Of a DNA stretch of 64,000 bases, positions 37,401 to 49,971 are shown piece after piece; the stretch's first letter is position 1, and every line of letters begins with the position of its first letter. Made by a program: the position numbers and the translations under genes. This DNA comes from Wyeomyia smithii. Lineage: Eukaryota; Arthropoda; Insecta; Diptera; Culicidae. The stretch lies in contig NC_073695.1 of NCBI RefSeq assembly GCF_029784165.1, forward strand, positions 228,875,916-228,939,915, read 5' to 3'. The notes beneath the pieces are model-generated. The model searched no databases. It had not been told where the DNA came from and worked only from the letters and a program-made list of their open reading frames with translations.

Positions 37401-38135
37401 GCTGCAATTCAGTACACCCTAGGGATTATCGAAAAAATGCCCACGGACCATTATTTCATCTTTACGGACAGTCTCAGTTCCATTGAGGCTCTCCGATCGA
37501 TGAAAGATGTTAAGCACTCTCCTTATTTCCTGGGGTAAATACGGGAACATCTGAGTGCTTTATCCGAAAAATCTACTCAGATTACCTTAGCGTGGGTCCC
37601 TTCTCACTGCTCGATACCGGGTAATGAGAAAGCGGACTCTTTGGCTAAGGTGGGCGCAACAAACGGTGATATTTATGAAAGACCAATTGCCTTTAATGAA
37701 TTTTTCGCACTTGTACGTCAGAATACGATCATCAGTTGGCAAAATGCTTGGACCAGAGGGGAATTGGGAAGGTGGTTACATTCCATAATCCCCAAAGTAT
37801 CGACGAACCCGTGGTTCAAGGGGTTGGATGTAGGTCGGGATTTCATTTGCGTGATGTCCCGGCTTATGTCCAATCACTATAGATTTGACGCGCTCCTCCG
37901 TCGTGTTGGGCTCGGGGAAAGTGGTATCTGTGCCTGTGGTGAAGGTTATCACGACATAGAGCATGTGGTTTGGTCATGCCCTGTACACCGTGACGCCAGG
38001 TCTAAATTAATAGCTTCCCTGCAGGCCGAGGGTAGACAGCCGGCTGTTCCTGTTCGTGATGTCTTGGCGAGCCGTGACCTATCCTACATGTCCCTTATAT
38101 ACGTTTTCCTGAAATCCATCCACGCCCCAGTCTAG
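34449..38135 (+). CDS. ORF2: endonuclease / reverse transcriptase / RNase H, one internal stop
   Basis: The polyprotein nicks target DNA, copies the element RNA and degrades it. From the ATG at 34449, the APE-type endonuclease shows QWNCRSI (about 15-21), CETWL, LGDFNSHG and GSDHLPI. The RT shows APGLDRIKFNLL, FLDIKGAFDSV, GLPQGSCLSPLLYN and QLADDSVISV with both catalytic Asp. RNase H shows YYTDGS, VAELAAI and FTDSLSSIEAL, then after the lesion WVPSHCSIPGNEKADSLA. A C-terminal C-x-C...H-x4-C motif (CACGEGYHDIEHVVWSC) closes the protein. Codon 1030 is TAA (37536-37538); the frame continues unchanged for 198 codons to TAG 38133-38135, so the lesion is a single nonsense change. It separates the last RNase H residues from the rest. 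An upstream TTG at 34428 also opens the frame, but the ATG overlapping the ORF1 stop is the likelier start. Confidence 0.9.
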
Positions 38136-38629
38136 TCCCGTTCCCCTCCGTCTACACCCAACAAAACGACAAGAACACGTTTGAACCTTAAGCACAAAAC
38201 CAGCAACCAGACCCCGCACAACAGAACCAGGACCCAAGGACTACGAGCCTCTGTCCCAACTCACGACATCGTGGCTCAGCAGAACGAATCCATACATGCC
38301 ATTCGACGATTATCAGACGACCATTGAACAACAAAACACTGATTGGAAATCCCATGCTAGTTTTAAGTTAGACTTAATTTCAGCTCGTAGTCGGCAGCGA
38401 GGATAAAAAATTTGCTTTAGTTTTTAAGTCATCAGATATAATTGGCGCCGTTAAACATTAAATTGTATTTGTGCCGTGTCAAATAAATGTTATGTGAAGA
38501 AAAAAAAAAATAAAATAGAGTTTTCTCGTAAGCAAATGTTGAAGCGACTAGCATCGGCAGATGTGCCAAGCCAAGCATTTTAAAAAGACCCAAGGTACCC
38601 AACCGGTAAACCGGTTACTAAGACCAATG

Positions 38630-40560
38630 TAAGGGTGACAAAACTGAACCTAAACCACTCCTATTCGGCCCAGCAGCTGCTATACCAAGCAGCCTCTGAG
38701 TAGTTGTCGAACATCGCCATCGTATCGCACCCCTACCGTATTCCTCGCGGAAACAACAACTGGGTCGCGCATAGGTCTAGTGGGACAGCCATGTGGACGA
38801 CGAGCAGGTTCCCGAACAAATAATACGCGGTTGCCGAAGTGAACGGAGTGTTTTACTTCAGTTGCTTCACTCCGCCACGTTGGTCTACCGAAAGGTTCAG
38901 ATGGTCGATCCCGTAATCATGGAGCTGACGAGCCTAACGCCGTTGCGCTTGTGATGGCGGGTTCAGATCTTGCTGGAAGCTTTGGCAAAGCTTAACCTAG
39001 ATCTGACCAACGTTGGAAACAAAATATAAAATATATTGATATACTTTACGAGTCATTGGGGTCACGCCTACAGGATTGTAATGCCCAAGGGCAAAGGTGT
39101 GTTGGCGCCTGCAGAATGATCACTAGCTAGATTGGAGCATATCATCGAGAGATTTTTCCTACGCCCCAAGCCAAGTCCTTGGTCTCCGTTGGTCCAGTCT
39201 CACGCCCGACGTTCCAGTATCTCAGACACAGACCAGAGATGGTCGACCAATCTGCCGAACATGCAATCCGTGAGCGACGACAGCCGTGTCGAGGTTGAGG
39301 GAAGGCTAGGGTTTCGAATGAGGAACTCATCGTTATCGCCAACTCCTTAAAGATGAGCAAGGCACCGGGACTGGATGGAATACCGAACCTGGCGATCAGG
39401 ATGGCTAAAAAAGTGGCCCCCGGGCAGTTCCGGACAGTCATGCAAAGGTGCCTGGATGACTGCTTTCTCCCGGATAGGTGGAAGCGACAGAGATTGGTCC
39501 TACTGCCGAAGGTTGGGAAACCGCCAGGAAACTCATCGGCATGTGGGCCTATCTGTATGTTGCACACTGCGGACTTGAGAGGATTATGCTCAACAGACTG
39601 GTGAAGTACACGGAGGGTGTAAACGGACTGGTATTAACCAGTTCGGCTTCCGGAAGGGCAAGTTCACTCTGGATGCTATTCTTTCCGTCACCAAAATGGC
39701 TCTGGTATTGAGCAATCGTCACACTCGACGCGAAGAATGCGTTCAATAGCGCCAGCTGGGAGCATTCTTGTACCGGTGTCGCTGTACAAGATTCTGGAAA
39801 ACTATTTCCAGAATCGGGTACTAGTCTACAACACGGAACAGTGACAAAAGTGCGTCCTAATCACCGCTCGAGTACCGCAAGGTTTCATCCTGGGGCCGGT
39901 GTTGTGGAGTGTCATGTACGACGGAGTGTTGAAGCTGAAGTTTCCTGCAGGGCTTGTGATCGTCGGCTTTGCGGACCACATAACGCTGGACGTCACGGCG
40001 AGTCGATCAGAGAGGTCGAGTTGACGGCCGCGCACTGCATACACAAGATCGAGGACTGGATGCACTCCAGGAAACTGGAGTAGGCGCATCATAAGACGGA
40101 GGTCACGGTTGTGTATAACAGAATCAAAGTTGGAGACTGCACCATTACTCCAAAGCGATCTTTCAAACTCTTGGGAGTTATGGTTGACGACAAGCTTACG
40201 TTCAAGAGTCACGTCCACTATGTCTGTAAGAAGGCCTTAACGACTATTGCAGTACTGTCTTGAATTATGTCGAATAGCTCAACGATGTACGGTAGCAAGC
40301 GGAAACTTCTTGCCAGCGCGGGTTCGTCCATACGTAGGTATGGTGGGCCAGTGCGGTTCAAAGCGCTAGTTGTAGTGATTAACTAAAATATATCTATAGG
40401 CACGTGCCTGAGGGTTGCGAGTGAGTATCGTACAGTGTCGTGCGACGCAATCTTCATTTTGTCCGGTATGATGCCTATCAGCATCGCCATTAAGAAGGGT
40501 GTAGAGTGCTTCGATCAACGTGACACAAGGGGCATGCAAAATGTCAGCAAAATTTCAGAT
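38630..40560 (+). pseudogene. R1-clade LINE remnant A (endonuclease and reverse transcriptase)
   Basis: Plus-strand frames, with many shifts and stops, read as an R1-clade ORF2. At about 38633-38800 the endonuclease start is seen (LNHSYSAQQLLYQAAS, IVSHPYRIPRGNNNWV). At 39340-39600 the RT reads KAPGLDGIPNLAI, FRTVMQRCLDDCFLPDRWKR and LVLLPKVGKPPG. At about 39640 it reads NQFGFRKG. At about 39960 the catalytic motif reads GFADHI, so one catalytic Asp is lost. At 40180-40340 it reads LLGVMVDDKLTFKSHV. The 3' end is missing beyond MMPISIAIKKG (about 40470-40500). It is the same family as 52490-54300. The R1 call is by recognition of the protein; many R1-like elements are not in rDNA. Confidence 0.78.
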
Positions 40561-40589
40561 AGGTAAATTGCGAGATGATGCCTGTCGAT

Positions 40590-41815
40590 CTATAACCTAG
40601 ATGGAGTCAGCTCCAGGTCGGAGTGTCCCTTGCTGTTCGAAGAAGTCGTCCCCATTTAATTCGGTCCATGGCTGCAGCTCACCAGCCAAGTCGTCTGCGG
40701 ATGCCCCGCAGGTCATTTTTCACTTGATCGAGCCACCTTGCTGGCTGCGCACCCCGTCGCTTTGTTCCAGTCGGGTCGTTATCAAGTACCATTTTCACCG
40801 GGTTGTCGTCCAACATCCTAACGACATGCAGTCTCTGGATTTTCGCCGATCGAACAATGAGTGGTTCTTCCGGCTGCTGATGCAACTCGTGGTTCATTCG
40901 CCTCCGCCATGATCTATCTTCCATCTGCACTCTTCCAGAGATGATACGTAGCACCTTCCTTTCGAAATCCCAAGGGCGCATTGGTCCTCCACGAGCATGG
41001 TCCAGGTTTCGTGGCCGTATAGGACTACCGGTCTGATCAGTGTTTTAAAGATGGTTAACTTCGTGGGGCGGCGGATTTTATTCGAGCGGAGCGTCCTCCG
41101 GAGTCCTAGGTAGGCACGATTTCCTGCCATAAGGCGTCGACGAATTCCTCTGCTGGTGTCGTTGTCAGCAGTTACCAAAGAGCCCAAATACACGAACTCA
41201 TCTACTACCTCGATTTCATCACCGCAAATATGAATTCGTGGTGGAACCTCTTCCTCTCATGTACTTGATCTTCTATGCGTTTATGGCCAGTCGAATTCGT
41301 ACGGCTTTAGCCTTCAGTCTGATGTACGTCTCCGTCATGTTCGCAAGAGTTCGTGCTACAATATCAATGTCATCGGCGAAGCCAAAGAGCTGAACAGACC
41401 TCCTGAATATCATGCCACTCGTGTTGATACCAGCCCTACGTATCACACCTTCCAAAGCGATGTTGAATAGCAAGCACGATAATCCATCACCTTGCCGTAA
41501 CCCTCTTCGAGATTCGAAAGGACTCGAAAGTGTCGCCGAAACTCGAACTACGCACATCACTCTATCCACTGTCGACTTGACCAACCGTGTCAGTTTATCA
41601 GGAAAACCGTAATCGTGCATAATCTGCTATAGCAAATCTCGATCGATTGTGTCGTATGCCGATTTAAAATCGATTAACACAAGATGTGTGGGCACGTTAT
41701 ATTCACGGCACTTCTGTAGGACCTGCCGTACCGCGAATATTTGGTCCGTTGTCGCGCGGGCCCATATAAATCCCCCTGATGAGGCTTTTATTAAATCGGA
41801 GCCTCCCACAAAGGG
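40590..41815 (-). pseudogene. RTE-like LINE remnant, reverse transcriptase and C-terminus
   Basis: Minus-strand frames read, from 5' to 3', FIWARATTDQIFAVRQVLQK and LVLIDFKSAYDTIDRDLL (41809-41627), then GLRQGDGLSCLLFNIALEGV and QLFGFADDIDIVARTL (41620-41273) with the FADD catalytic motif intact, then YLGSLVTADNDTSRGI and LRRTLRSNKIRRPTKLTIFK (41193 onward), and finally RRMNHELHQQPEEPLIVRS with VVRMLDDNPVKMV (40981-40679). At least two frameshifts separate these blocks. The 5' end is missing. It is the best-preserved of three copies of this family in the window. Confidence 0.78.
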
Positions 41816-41875
41816 TCGCAGTGGAAAATGTATCCAACAGGAAAAAAACTACATATTTTAGGAATGCATAAAACT

Positions 41876-42105
41876 TCGAGATATGAAAAGCAAAGCCTTG
41901 GTGCTACATTCCGATTCGGAACTTGACCTTCTGTTTACTATACACAGACTTCACAGCCAACTGTTGAGTGTACAGGACAATTGCGGGGCTAGCGCTACGA
42001 TCCTACTGACACTAACAGTCTCTCCCGAGTCAAGACCCGAACCTACGACGACTGGCTTGTTAGGCCAGCATCGTACCTCGAGACCAGCTGGGGAGGCTAA
42101 TCGAG
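41876..42105 (-). mobile_element. tRNA-derived SINE, second type
   Basis: The minus strand starts near TTAGCCTCCCCAGCTGGTCT (box A region) and has GGTTCGGGTCT at plus-strand 42033-42043, a slightly diverged tRNA box B. The body contains GTCAGTAGGATCGTAGCGCT and ends near CACCAAGGCTTTGCTTTTC. The layout is that of a short SINE and the wording is familiar from culicine genomes. It is unlike the SINE at 22676-23027. It abuts the 5' side of the RTE-like remnant on the same strand. Confidence 0.65.
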
Positions 42106-43623
42106 ATATGATAATGCTTCAAAAAAAATTACTTCAAAAAAAATTCTCAAAAAAAGCTTTCTGGGAAATTCTTTCTGACTCCTAAGAAGTCGATTCTTTA
42201 AAGAAAACTTTTTAGAGACAGTACCAGATCATGGCAATTCATGCATTTTTAAGAAATGTGGCAACAAAAACGACAAAACGATATTGGAAATTTAACGCTC
42301 TTTTTTTAGTAGCAAATAAAGTAAAACAATGACGGTTTCGAGTCACAACATTCGAGAGTTCGAACACAAAGGCAATGTTCATCTTCAAGCCCTCCACGAG
42401 AAATTTGTAATACACCAGTACCCATACGTGTGGAACATATAACAACCGTCTGGAACAAAAGATCTGTTACTAGATTGATTTTATTGAATTAAATTTTCTT
42501 AAAACTAACCTCCTCAAACCCTTCCCAGCCATTCTCTAGTCTGTTGATTCCTAGTTATGTTTTGTCATCCATAATTACCATGAATGGAAACTTTATGGCT
42601 CCTTTTTGGCATCTACTTATTTCACTGCCATGCGGCCCTTGTTATTTCTCCCACGGAAACAAGGTGTCTAATATCAGCAATTGATTCCGGCGAAGCAATA
42701 TAAAAAATATACTATTCCAGACTACGCAACAGAAGGCTGCTTCGAAGGTCTGTCTGTCTGAAGAAATGGAATTTTGTGACAATACCTGGATCTGATAAGA
42801 AGGCACGATTGAGCTGGAATTTTCATGAAGACTTTTTTCGGTAAAACAAAACTATTGATATCTACCGTTAAACAGTCGAACAGTCGAAATTCGAACAGTC
42901 GATTTCCATCGGTATCCCACTGTTTCTGTAATGCAATCAACAACAATTCGAATTTTTTTCTCGAATTGACCATTGACTGACGCAACGGGTTATTTAAACA
43001 GTACGCGCGTTGCACGGTAAGCACTATCGCCAAAATAAGCAAGAAAACACTTCATATTAAATTGCTCTCTCCTCATTATCCTCCCGCACTCATATCTCTA
43101 CTATGTGATGTTAGGGCGCCAAACCACTGTTTTTATTATCCCGTTTTTCTACATGAAAGTCATTGATTCAGCTTACTCTCTCTTGTTCAATATTCTCAAA
43201 ATCCCCTTTTTTCATCAAATACAATTTATATTTATTTTTTACACCAGGGTTCCTTACTGTTTTTTTCATTTGCATTTTTACACTATAAATAACTATTTTT
43301 GCAAGTCGTAGTATACTGGATTCAAAAAGCGATTTTAACTAAGAATACATTTTTTATAATTCATTTCATCTCCACAGCATTTTATGGCAAAATTGCTGTT
43401 AAACTTCTAGAAAACATTGATAATCTTAACAATGTTTGTTTTATTTTATTGCAAGTGCAAGTGAAAAATGCACCCCAAAACGTACAGTTTAATTTGACGA
43501 CAACAAGCCGAAACATGAAAAATGAGAGAAAAGAAATGCAAAATCGAAACCAACCAAGGCAAAATTCAGAAACAAAATCAATAAGATTTAATGAGATACT
43601 TATGGGATAAGGCATGGGTCAAT
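42106..43623. other. No recognisable gene; unassigned AT-rich DNA
   Basis: ORFs are short. A small iteration of ACAGTCGAA occurs near 42873-42900. No terminal repeats are visible. Confidence 0.5.
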
Positions 43624-43813
43624 CAGGCCCGGATTTTAGGGGGGCACAGGGGGCAAATGCCCCGGGCCTCTCGATTCAAGCCCCCCCCCCCTAGTCCTGG
43701 GGCGACCTTTTTTTTGCTCGTCACCTGCAAAACGTTACCTCTACATGTTTTAAGAAAAGAGGGCCTCACAAACAAATTTGTTCCAGGCACCCCAACACCT
43801 AAATTCGGCCCTG
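43624..43813. mobile_element. Non-autonomous hAT-type MITE, second copy (190 bp)
   Basis: Same sequence and orientation as 9603-9796, including AAATGCCCCGGGCCTC and TTTTTTTGCTCGTCACCT. Ends are CAGGCCCGGATTTTAGG and, reverse complemented, CAGGGCCGAATTTAGG. The 8-bp flanks GGGTCAAT and AGCCTGAT do not match, so this copy is older or rearranged. Confidence 0.78.
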
Positions 43814-43981
43814 AGCCTGATAAAAATGGGTAAAAACCGAGGCAAAATCTAAATACAGGTATACCTCGATTATACACACCCTCGATTTTACGTACGTCGA
43901 TTTTACGCACATTTTACGCACACTTTTTTCAAACACTTTAAATTCGTATGTTTTCTTCATTAAATTGTGCGTGATGAAGGG

Positions 43982-44243
<262 letters not shown>

Positions 44244-44514
44244 CATCGTTTATATATAAGAGGCTGTCCATATAGACTGGGGAATCTTCCGAAAACCAGG
44301 AGACAGTAACAACAAGACCTCTTTTGCGAAACAGCGAACTTTTTTAAGGTTTTATACGTGTCTAACGCGTAAGGTATTTGACGTCGAACGCACACAATCT
44401 ATTTTGGAGTAATTTACTAAAACTTTTATACAAAACGTGTACTGTTACAAGATAGAGGAGCTGTTTTCAATGGAGGTCAGCGTTAGCATGTGGGTAAAAA
44501 GAATGTGTGAGTCA

Positions 44515-44592
44515 CATATACTCATATACACACACATGCACACACATACACACATACACACACATACACACATACACACATACATACACACG
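44515..44592. repeat. CA-rich microsatellite
   Basis: ACACAT/ACACAC units on the plus strand inside the pogo-like element. Confidence 0.9.
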
Positions 44593-45479
44593 TAAACTCA
44601 TCATTCAACAGCTGAGCGCTCGGTAAAACGTTCGGTAATATAAACCGATCGGTAATATACCGATCGATCAGTAATCAAATTTTGGTTGCTTTCTGTCATT
44701 ATTACCGACCTAATTTGTGAAAACGGCAAATGCAATTAGTTGCCAAAACCACCGATTAAATCTGTAAGTTGTGTAAGACAATACCGAAAGATCTGTGATA
44801 TTTGTTATTTGTTCACTTTTAATTATTTAGGTAAACCAGAAGTATGATGTACCTAACATTGTTTTGATAAAAAAATATTTTTATTCAAATATTATTAAAA
44901 AATTTACCTATTGAAAATAAAAAAAACCAAAAATCGACGCTCGCCGCACCGCATTTGTCAGGGTGATAATCAATTAACCTTCATGCCAGTTGTGCTCATT
45001 GTTTCAAAGCCTAAGATCTTCCGGGTGTGTCCATTAACAAGGCGGTGTAAACTATTTACGTAGCATGCAACAGATGCTCGGAAGTAGAGGCAAATTATGT
45101 GATGGTTTGATGCCTAAAATATTTACAAATTTTGTTATTATATACTTACGAAAAATGTGTACTATGCGATCATCTTTTAGCTGAAGTTGTTGGAGAAAGT
45201 CCTCCGGAACCGAGAATATGACTTGACAACCAGAACAAGAACAACGAATAGAAAAAATTTGACAGCTCTATAGTTGGTCCAGTAGTTTTTTACCAATATT
45301 CGGTAAAAGTTTAATTTACCGAACAGTTCAGTAGAAAATATAGCAGTATTCAGTAAAATCATTTGCTGAATACAGAAAATATGTAAAGTTATATCAATTT
45401 TACAAACTACTCTGTATTTTCTCAAACTTACCGCTCGAAATTGTACTAATAATTACCGAACATTTATTATCTGATTGAG

Positions 45480-45665
45480 TGTGCACACATATACGCACAC
45501 ACATAGGCACAAATCTACGCACACATATACATACACATATACGCACACACATAAGCACACACATCCATGCACATATACGCTCATACACACACATACTCAC
45601 GCACACAAGATCTTCACACACAAACATACATACACATATATACTCACATAAAGCACACACGCCCA
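45480..45665. repeat. CA/ATACGCAC-rich degenerate tandem repeat
   Basis: Imperfect repetition of CACACATATACGCACA-like words. It gives spurious THIRTHI-type ORFs on the plus strand and Cys/Val-rich ones on the minus strand. Confidence 0.85.
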
Positions 45666-45737
45666 TATTCATTGTTTTAAGTAATTCCTTTCAAGCATTA
45701 TGCATATGCTCTGGGTGAGTTTCCCACGGCCCATTAG

Positions 45738-45885
45738 AGAACATCTATCAATTACGTAACGCAAATAATTACCTTCTTTGACGCCGCTCCTATGTCACTC
45801 TCTTTTTGGACCCTTAGTATTGTTTTTATGAGTTTTCAAACTTTCCAACCCCCCTTTCGAACGTTACATACTAATTGCATGTTCC
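45738..45885. repeat. Small MITE-like repeat with CAATTACGTAACG-type ends
   Basis: The left part reads CAATTACGTAACGCAAA. The right part, reverse complemented, reads CAATTAGTATGTAACGTTCG. The interior includes CCAACCCCCCTTTCG. It resembles the fragment at 4036-4185 in composition. Target duplication unresolved. Confidence 0.4.
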
Positions 45886-46323
45886 CTCGCATGTTTTCTT
45901 GCACATTCCGTTCACGGAAGTTTATTTTGAGCAATAAAAAAAATTAAAAATCTTGATTCGATTTTATGCACAATTCGATTCTACGTACATTTCAAAAACG
46001 AGAATGTGCGTAAAATCGAGGTATACCTGTATAATAAAAATAAAAATTTAAGAAATATTGGGACCATGGGAAATTCGACTATATTTGATTTCAATGGAGG
46101 TTCGTACTTTTGTTTTCTCAATTAATAATGTCTAATTTGGTTTGAATTTATTTCGGTTTCAACAACATAAAATCTCTATACTTTTTCTTCTCGATCACTT
46201 TACCCAGTTTAATGATAGATCACTTTACCGGTAGCAGAATTTTATTCTTGTTAACTATAATTTTGGGCAGTTATAAATGAAAGTATGCTAAAAACAAATT
46301 AGATTAAAAAAAATATTGCTATA

Positions 46324-46569
46324 TAGGGTTATTGCTCCATTATTCATCTCAACAGCTAGCTGCAACTATATTCATCTTATTTCTCTCATTTGTCCAATTT
46401 ACCGTCAATTTTCTACAAACTTTTGAAAGTAAATCTATTTACTTCTCGATTTTGTCAAGTGGTTTAAACTATTACGTTGAAAATATGGTGAAATTCGACG
46501 TTAAAATGATCAAAAAGGGGTGATGAGATGAATATAGATACTGAGATGAATATAGGAGCGATTACCCTA
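46324..46569. mobile_element. MITE with TAGGGTWATYGCTCC ends, 246 bp
   Basis: Left end TAGGGTTATTGCTCC followed by ATTCATCTCA; right end, reverse complemented, TAGGGTAATCGCTCC followed by ATTCATCTCA. A second ATTCATCTCA word lies inside the right arm. The flanks show no clear duplication longer than two bases. No coding capacity. Confidence 0.75.
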
Positions 46570-49500
46570 TGTTACCTCAATTCCAAATAGTTTGCCTAAT
46601 TAAATAACTTAAGTTGTTGTGTGTCAATTTGACATTTTTGTATGATTAAAAACCTTAATTTTGAACACGGAAGGATTCAGGAGATTAGGTTCAAATAACA
46701 GATTTTTCGCTAAAAATGTCTTCAGTAATTTTTTTCAACAGTGTACCTTTTGTTATCCTCGTGCTGAGCCCAAAACCGCCCGCAGTTGTATCGGCACTAC
46801 ATAAGACATAGTGAAATAACCAAACAGAACAGAAAAAAATATACACGGTTGGATACATACAGCGGGCCACCCTTTTCCTGGCAACAGCCGACGCAGCTTG
46901 TCCCGGGCCGAGGAAAAGATAATAACAAAAAGGGTAAGATTTATTATTTGCTGGAAACGACCGACTGATGGCGACGACGGCAGAATCCAAAGCTCGGAAT
47001 CCGTGCCCTAGCTAGACGTAATTCGGTAAAAGTGTGCTAGTGTGTGTATATGTGCGTTGGTACGGAAGAAAAAAAATATAAAGGGTGGCCTGGTGGTGGG
47101 TCGATTCCTCGGAGAATCGAAAAGGACAGTCTCATTTACTTTTGATTTTTTCCCTTCTTTTGGTTGCTGCTAGGGTTATCTGAAAACCCATTACTCATAC
47201 GTGCACGTCTTTTGGACCGTTCTTGCCAAGTTTTCTAGCTCGGATGAAGGGTTGGACTGGGTTGAAGAGCGAGCGGATGGCACAAGAAAACTCTAGAGGG
47301 AGTTTCTTTTTGTTTATCAAAGCAACTTTTGCTAACCCTTGTTAGTGCGTCGAAAAAAAAAGGAAGCCAAAGGGGGAAAATCAGAATCGATTTTCTTGGA
47401 GACTTCTGCTGGTTTTGGTTTGTACAGTTTCTAGAAATTGTTCGTTCTATCTGCTTGTTCCATTTATGCGTCAAATGTTCAACAATAAAGTCAATTTTTT
47501 AAACAAACAAGAGAAATAAATTATCCAAAAGCTTTACAGCCCCATATAAAGACCGATTATTCTGACAAACAACTTTCTTGCCGTAAAAAACCAAACCAAT
47601 CGAGTCATTGTTTCAGCCAATAAATCAATACTAGCAGTAAAAAACATTGCACTTTTTTAACAGAACCAACCGTTAGCCGCCTGCTTCCAAATGAAGACAT
47701 CATTAGCACTCCGGGTAGAATAAAGGTCGAAAAACACGTGCCCGGTACTGCTGCCTGAGGTGGCCTGAAATGCATTCTCCAAAAATAAATCCCGAAAAGC
47801 CTATCCGGATAGTGGATCGTAGCAACCGCTGTTTTATTGCACCCCGGTGTCGACCCTCGACTGTCATGTAGATTAGACGTGCAGCACAGGGGCACCCTTC
47901 ATATCCACACTGGATCAGCAGAGGAAAGAAAATCGGAATCATTTTGAAAGATGGCCCGTGTGTTGATTTTCTTCGAAACAAAAAACCTTTATTGCAACGC
48001 TGTCTTACGGGTCCAGCCCGGAAAAAAGTCGATTTCGGCGTCGGAGCATAAAAAATGAACCAAGTAGCAGGCGAAAAATAAAAAAAAGACAGTAGTTGAC
48101 GTTTTAGTGGGGGAATTTGTTGTGTCGCTGTGTTTTTTTTCTTCGTTTTTTAGTTTCGCTGTGGAACGTTGTTTTGTGTTTTTTACGAACTGCAATCACG
48201 GCGGCCATCAAAACGGTAGCACGCGACACCGCAGGCGTAAAAAAGCGAACAGCCGATTGTCGTGCGCCTAAGTTGGTTGCCACTGGAGGATACGCCGCCG
48301 GCAGGAGATTTTGAACCGGTGAGTACCTACTGCTGTTGCTCCTTTTTTAACCGAAAATGTCGAAGATGAAAAAACAGCAAAGAGTGATCGGTCTCATTTG
48401 CTTTTAATGGCGTTGGTTTGGGAAAACTAAGGGCTAAGCAATTAGTCTGAAGTTTTAAGTGCAGCACTATCTTCGAAAGTGTTTATTATGCTATTGTAGG
48501 TTGTACTACAAACAGTTCCATTTTTACAATGCTACAGTTTGGTAAAAACTTAGGTAATGCTTTTCATGACTTTAATAAATTTGAAATTGCAATTCAAACT
48601 CTAACGATTTCGTATTCTAATAATAATAAATTGAATGGCAGAACCTACCTTTGAGAGAATTTTTTACATATGATTTGTAAATTTCAATTTTGCTGAAAAG
48701 TTTTGTTGAAAAGTACGCATTGATTGGTCCACAACGGTCACGTAAAAAACTGATGAGTAAAAATTCATTTCGGCTTTATCAATCAAAAAACGAAATACAT
48801 ACTGGCGATTCGCCTTCGGGTTGTAATTGCAATTTGAACAAGCTCTCCGCCTTCGACAGTCTCCGGGGTACGTACCACGGGATGTTTGTTGTTCGGCGCG
48901 AAGGACCAGCATCCAGTGCCCATAGTTGCTCATACATAATGGATTTCCTTGTTATTACCAATCGTCAAGCACCGCCAACACAGGCGGCGGGCATCGAAAA
49001 AAAACCAAGTTCAATTGAAAGTGTGAAAAATGTCGAATAAGTGTTGATGGATTTTGCCATCAAGGGGCAGCAGCCATTGAGTGGGCTTTTGATCAGAAAT
49101 TTCATGATTGTCTGTTGTATAATGACTAAGTTGTTAATCGTATATTTATTGGTGACAAGTTTAGCCGGTGAATAATTCATCATTTTTGAGATTAGATCAT
49201 AGATAGAGGGCTGTTTGCAAGCACTCGATGTAAGTAACACCCGTAAACTTGTTGAAATGAAAAATATTGAAAATTGACCTTTGCTACATTAGAAACCTGT
49301 TGATTGTGAAGGTACTTCTTCTGCCTGGTTTTACGTTTCAAACCATGGGCGATAAGTTTCCAGTTTGTTGCAGCCTAAGGTTTACCCAACACGAAACGAA
49401 ACTTGTTTGCACTTTGATTGCGTACGCAGTCACACACGCGCACCTCTTGTCCGAGCCGAAGTTTGGTCATCATTTTTCGATTACAGTTTCGCCTTTATGA

Positions 49501-49971
49501 CCCACGTGAGTTTGTTTGTTTGCAAACTTTTAGTCCTCACTCTCTCTCTCCTCGTTTTTGTTTTTCTTTTTGGCATGCCGACATGCCGAAAAAGGGATAT
49601 TCCTAGGGATTAGCCATGGCCAGGGGCCACTAGGTGCGGATTTTTGTGACTGCGGCCAACCACCAATTTGAAGTGCGAAAAGCTGATGCACTAATCTGTG
49701 TCGGCATATCGAAAGGACGTGTATGTATATTTAGCGGTTCGTTTGAGGATTGGTTGTTGCAACTACGTGTTTGATAAGCGCTGGTTTCCAGGATAACCCT
49801 ATCGTATCAGGAACAAACACGAAAAAAGTGTGTCCAAACAGAAAAATTAAACTAGCAATGCGGTGTTACATTGAAGGGACGTTCTCAAACTATGTGGTAT
49901 TTTTGAAATTCTTTCTTGGTTTTACTGTTTGCCATTTGTTTACAAATAACTTAACAAATAAATAAATCTAT
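46570..49971. other. No recognisable complete gene; unassigned DNA, possible host 5' non-coding exon
   Basis: Only short ORFs without recognised domains occur. The 46.8-48.3 kb part is GC-richer in patches. A candidate non-coding exon is listed separately at 48180-48318. The 48.4-49.9 kb part shows no repeat structure I can name. Confidence 0.4.
48180..48318 (+). other. Candidate 5' non-coding exon with splice donor
   Basis: A CpG-richer block (CACGGCGGCCATC near 48199, ACGCCGCCGGCAGG near 48292) ends in GAACCG followed by GTGAGTACC at 48319, a strong match to a metazoan 5' splice site. The block has no ATG-initiated ORF running to the donor that looks coding, so if real it would be untranslated. 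A transcription start cannot be placed. The match could be chance. Confidence 0.2.

Larger units (their letters stand above)
32642..38510 (+). mobile_element. Full-length I-group non-LTR retrotransposon with RNase H
   Basis: The element has a 444-bp 5' UTR, ORF1, ORF2, a ~365-bp 3' UTR and an A-tail (38500-38510). The 12-bp direct repeat TAAAATAGAGTT lies at 32630-32641 and 38511-38522, immediately outside both ends, so the 5' end at 32642 is not truncated. The order gag with CCHC knuckles, endonuclease, RT, RNase H and C-terminal zinc motif fits the I group (I, Loner or related clades) rather than Jockey, which lacks RNase H. A single nonsense codon in ORF2 is the only coding lesion seen. 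The intact ends and near-intact coding indicate a recent insertion. Confidence 0.92.

Noticed and set aside
43616..43821. Target duplication for the second hAT-type MITE
   Set aside because: GGGTCAAT and AGCCTGAT match at only three of eight positions.
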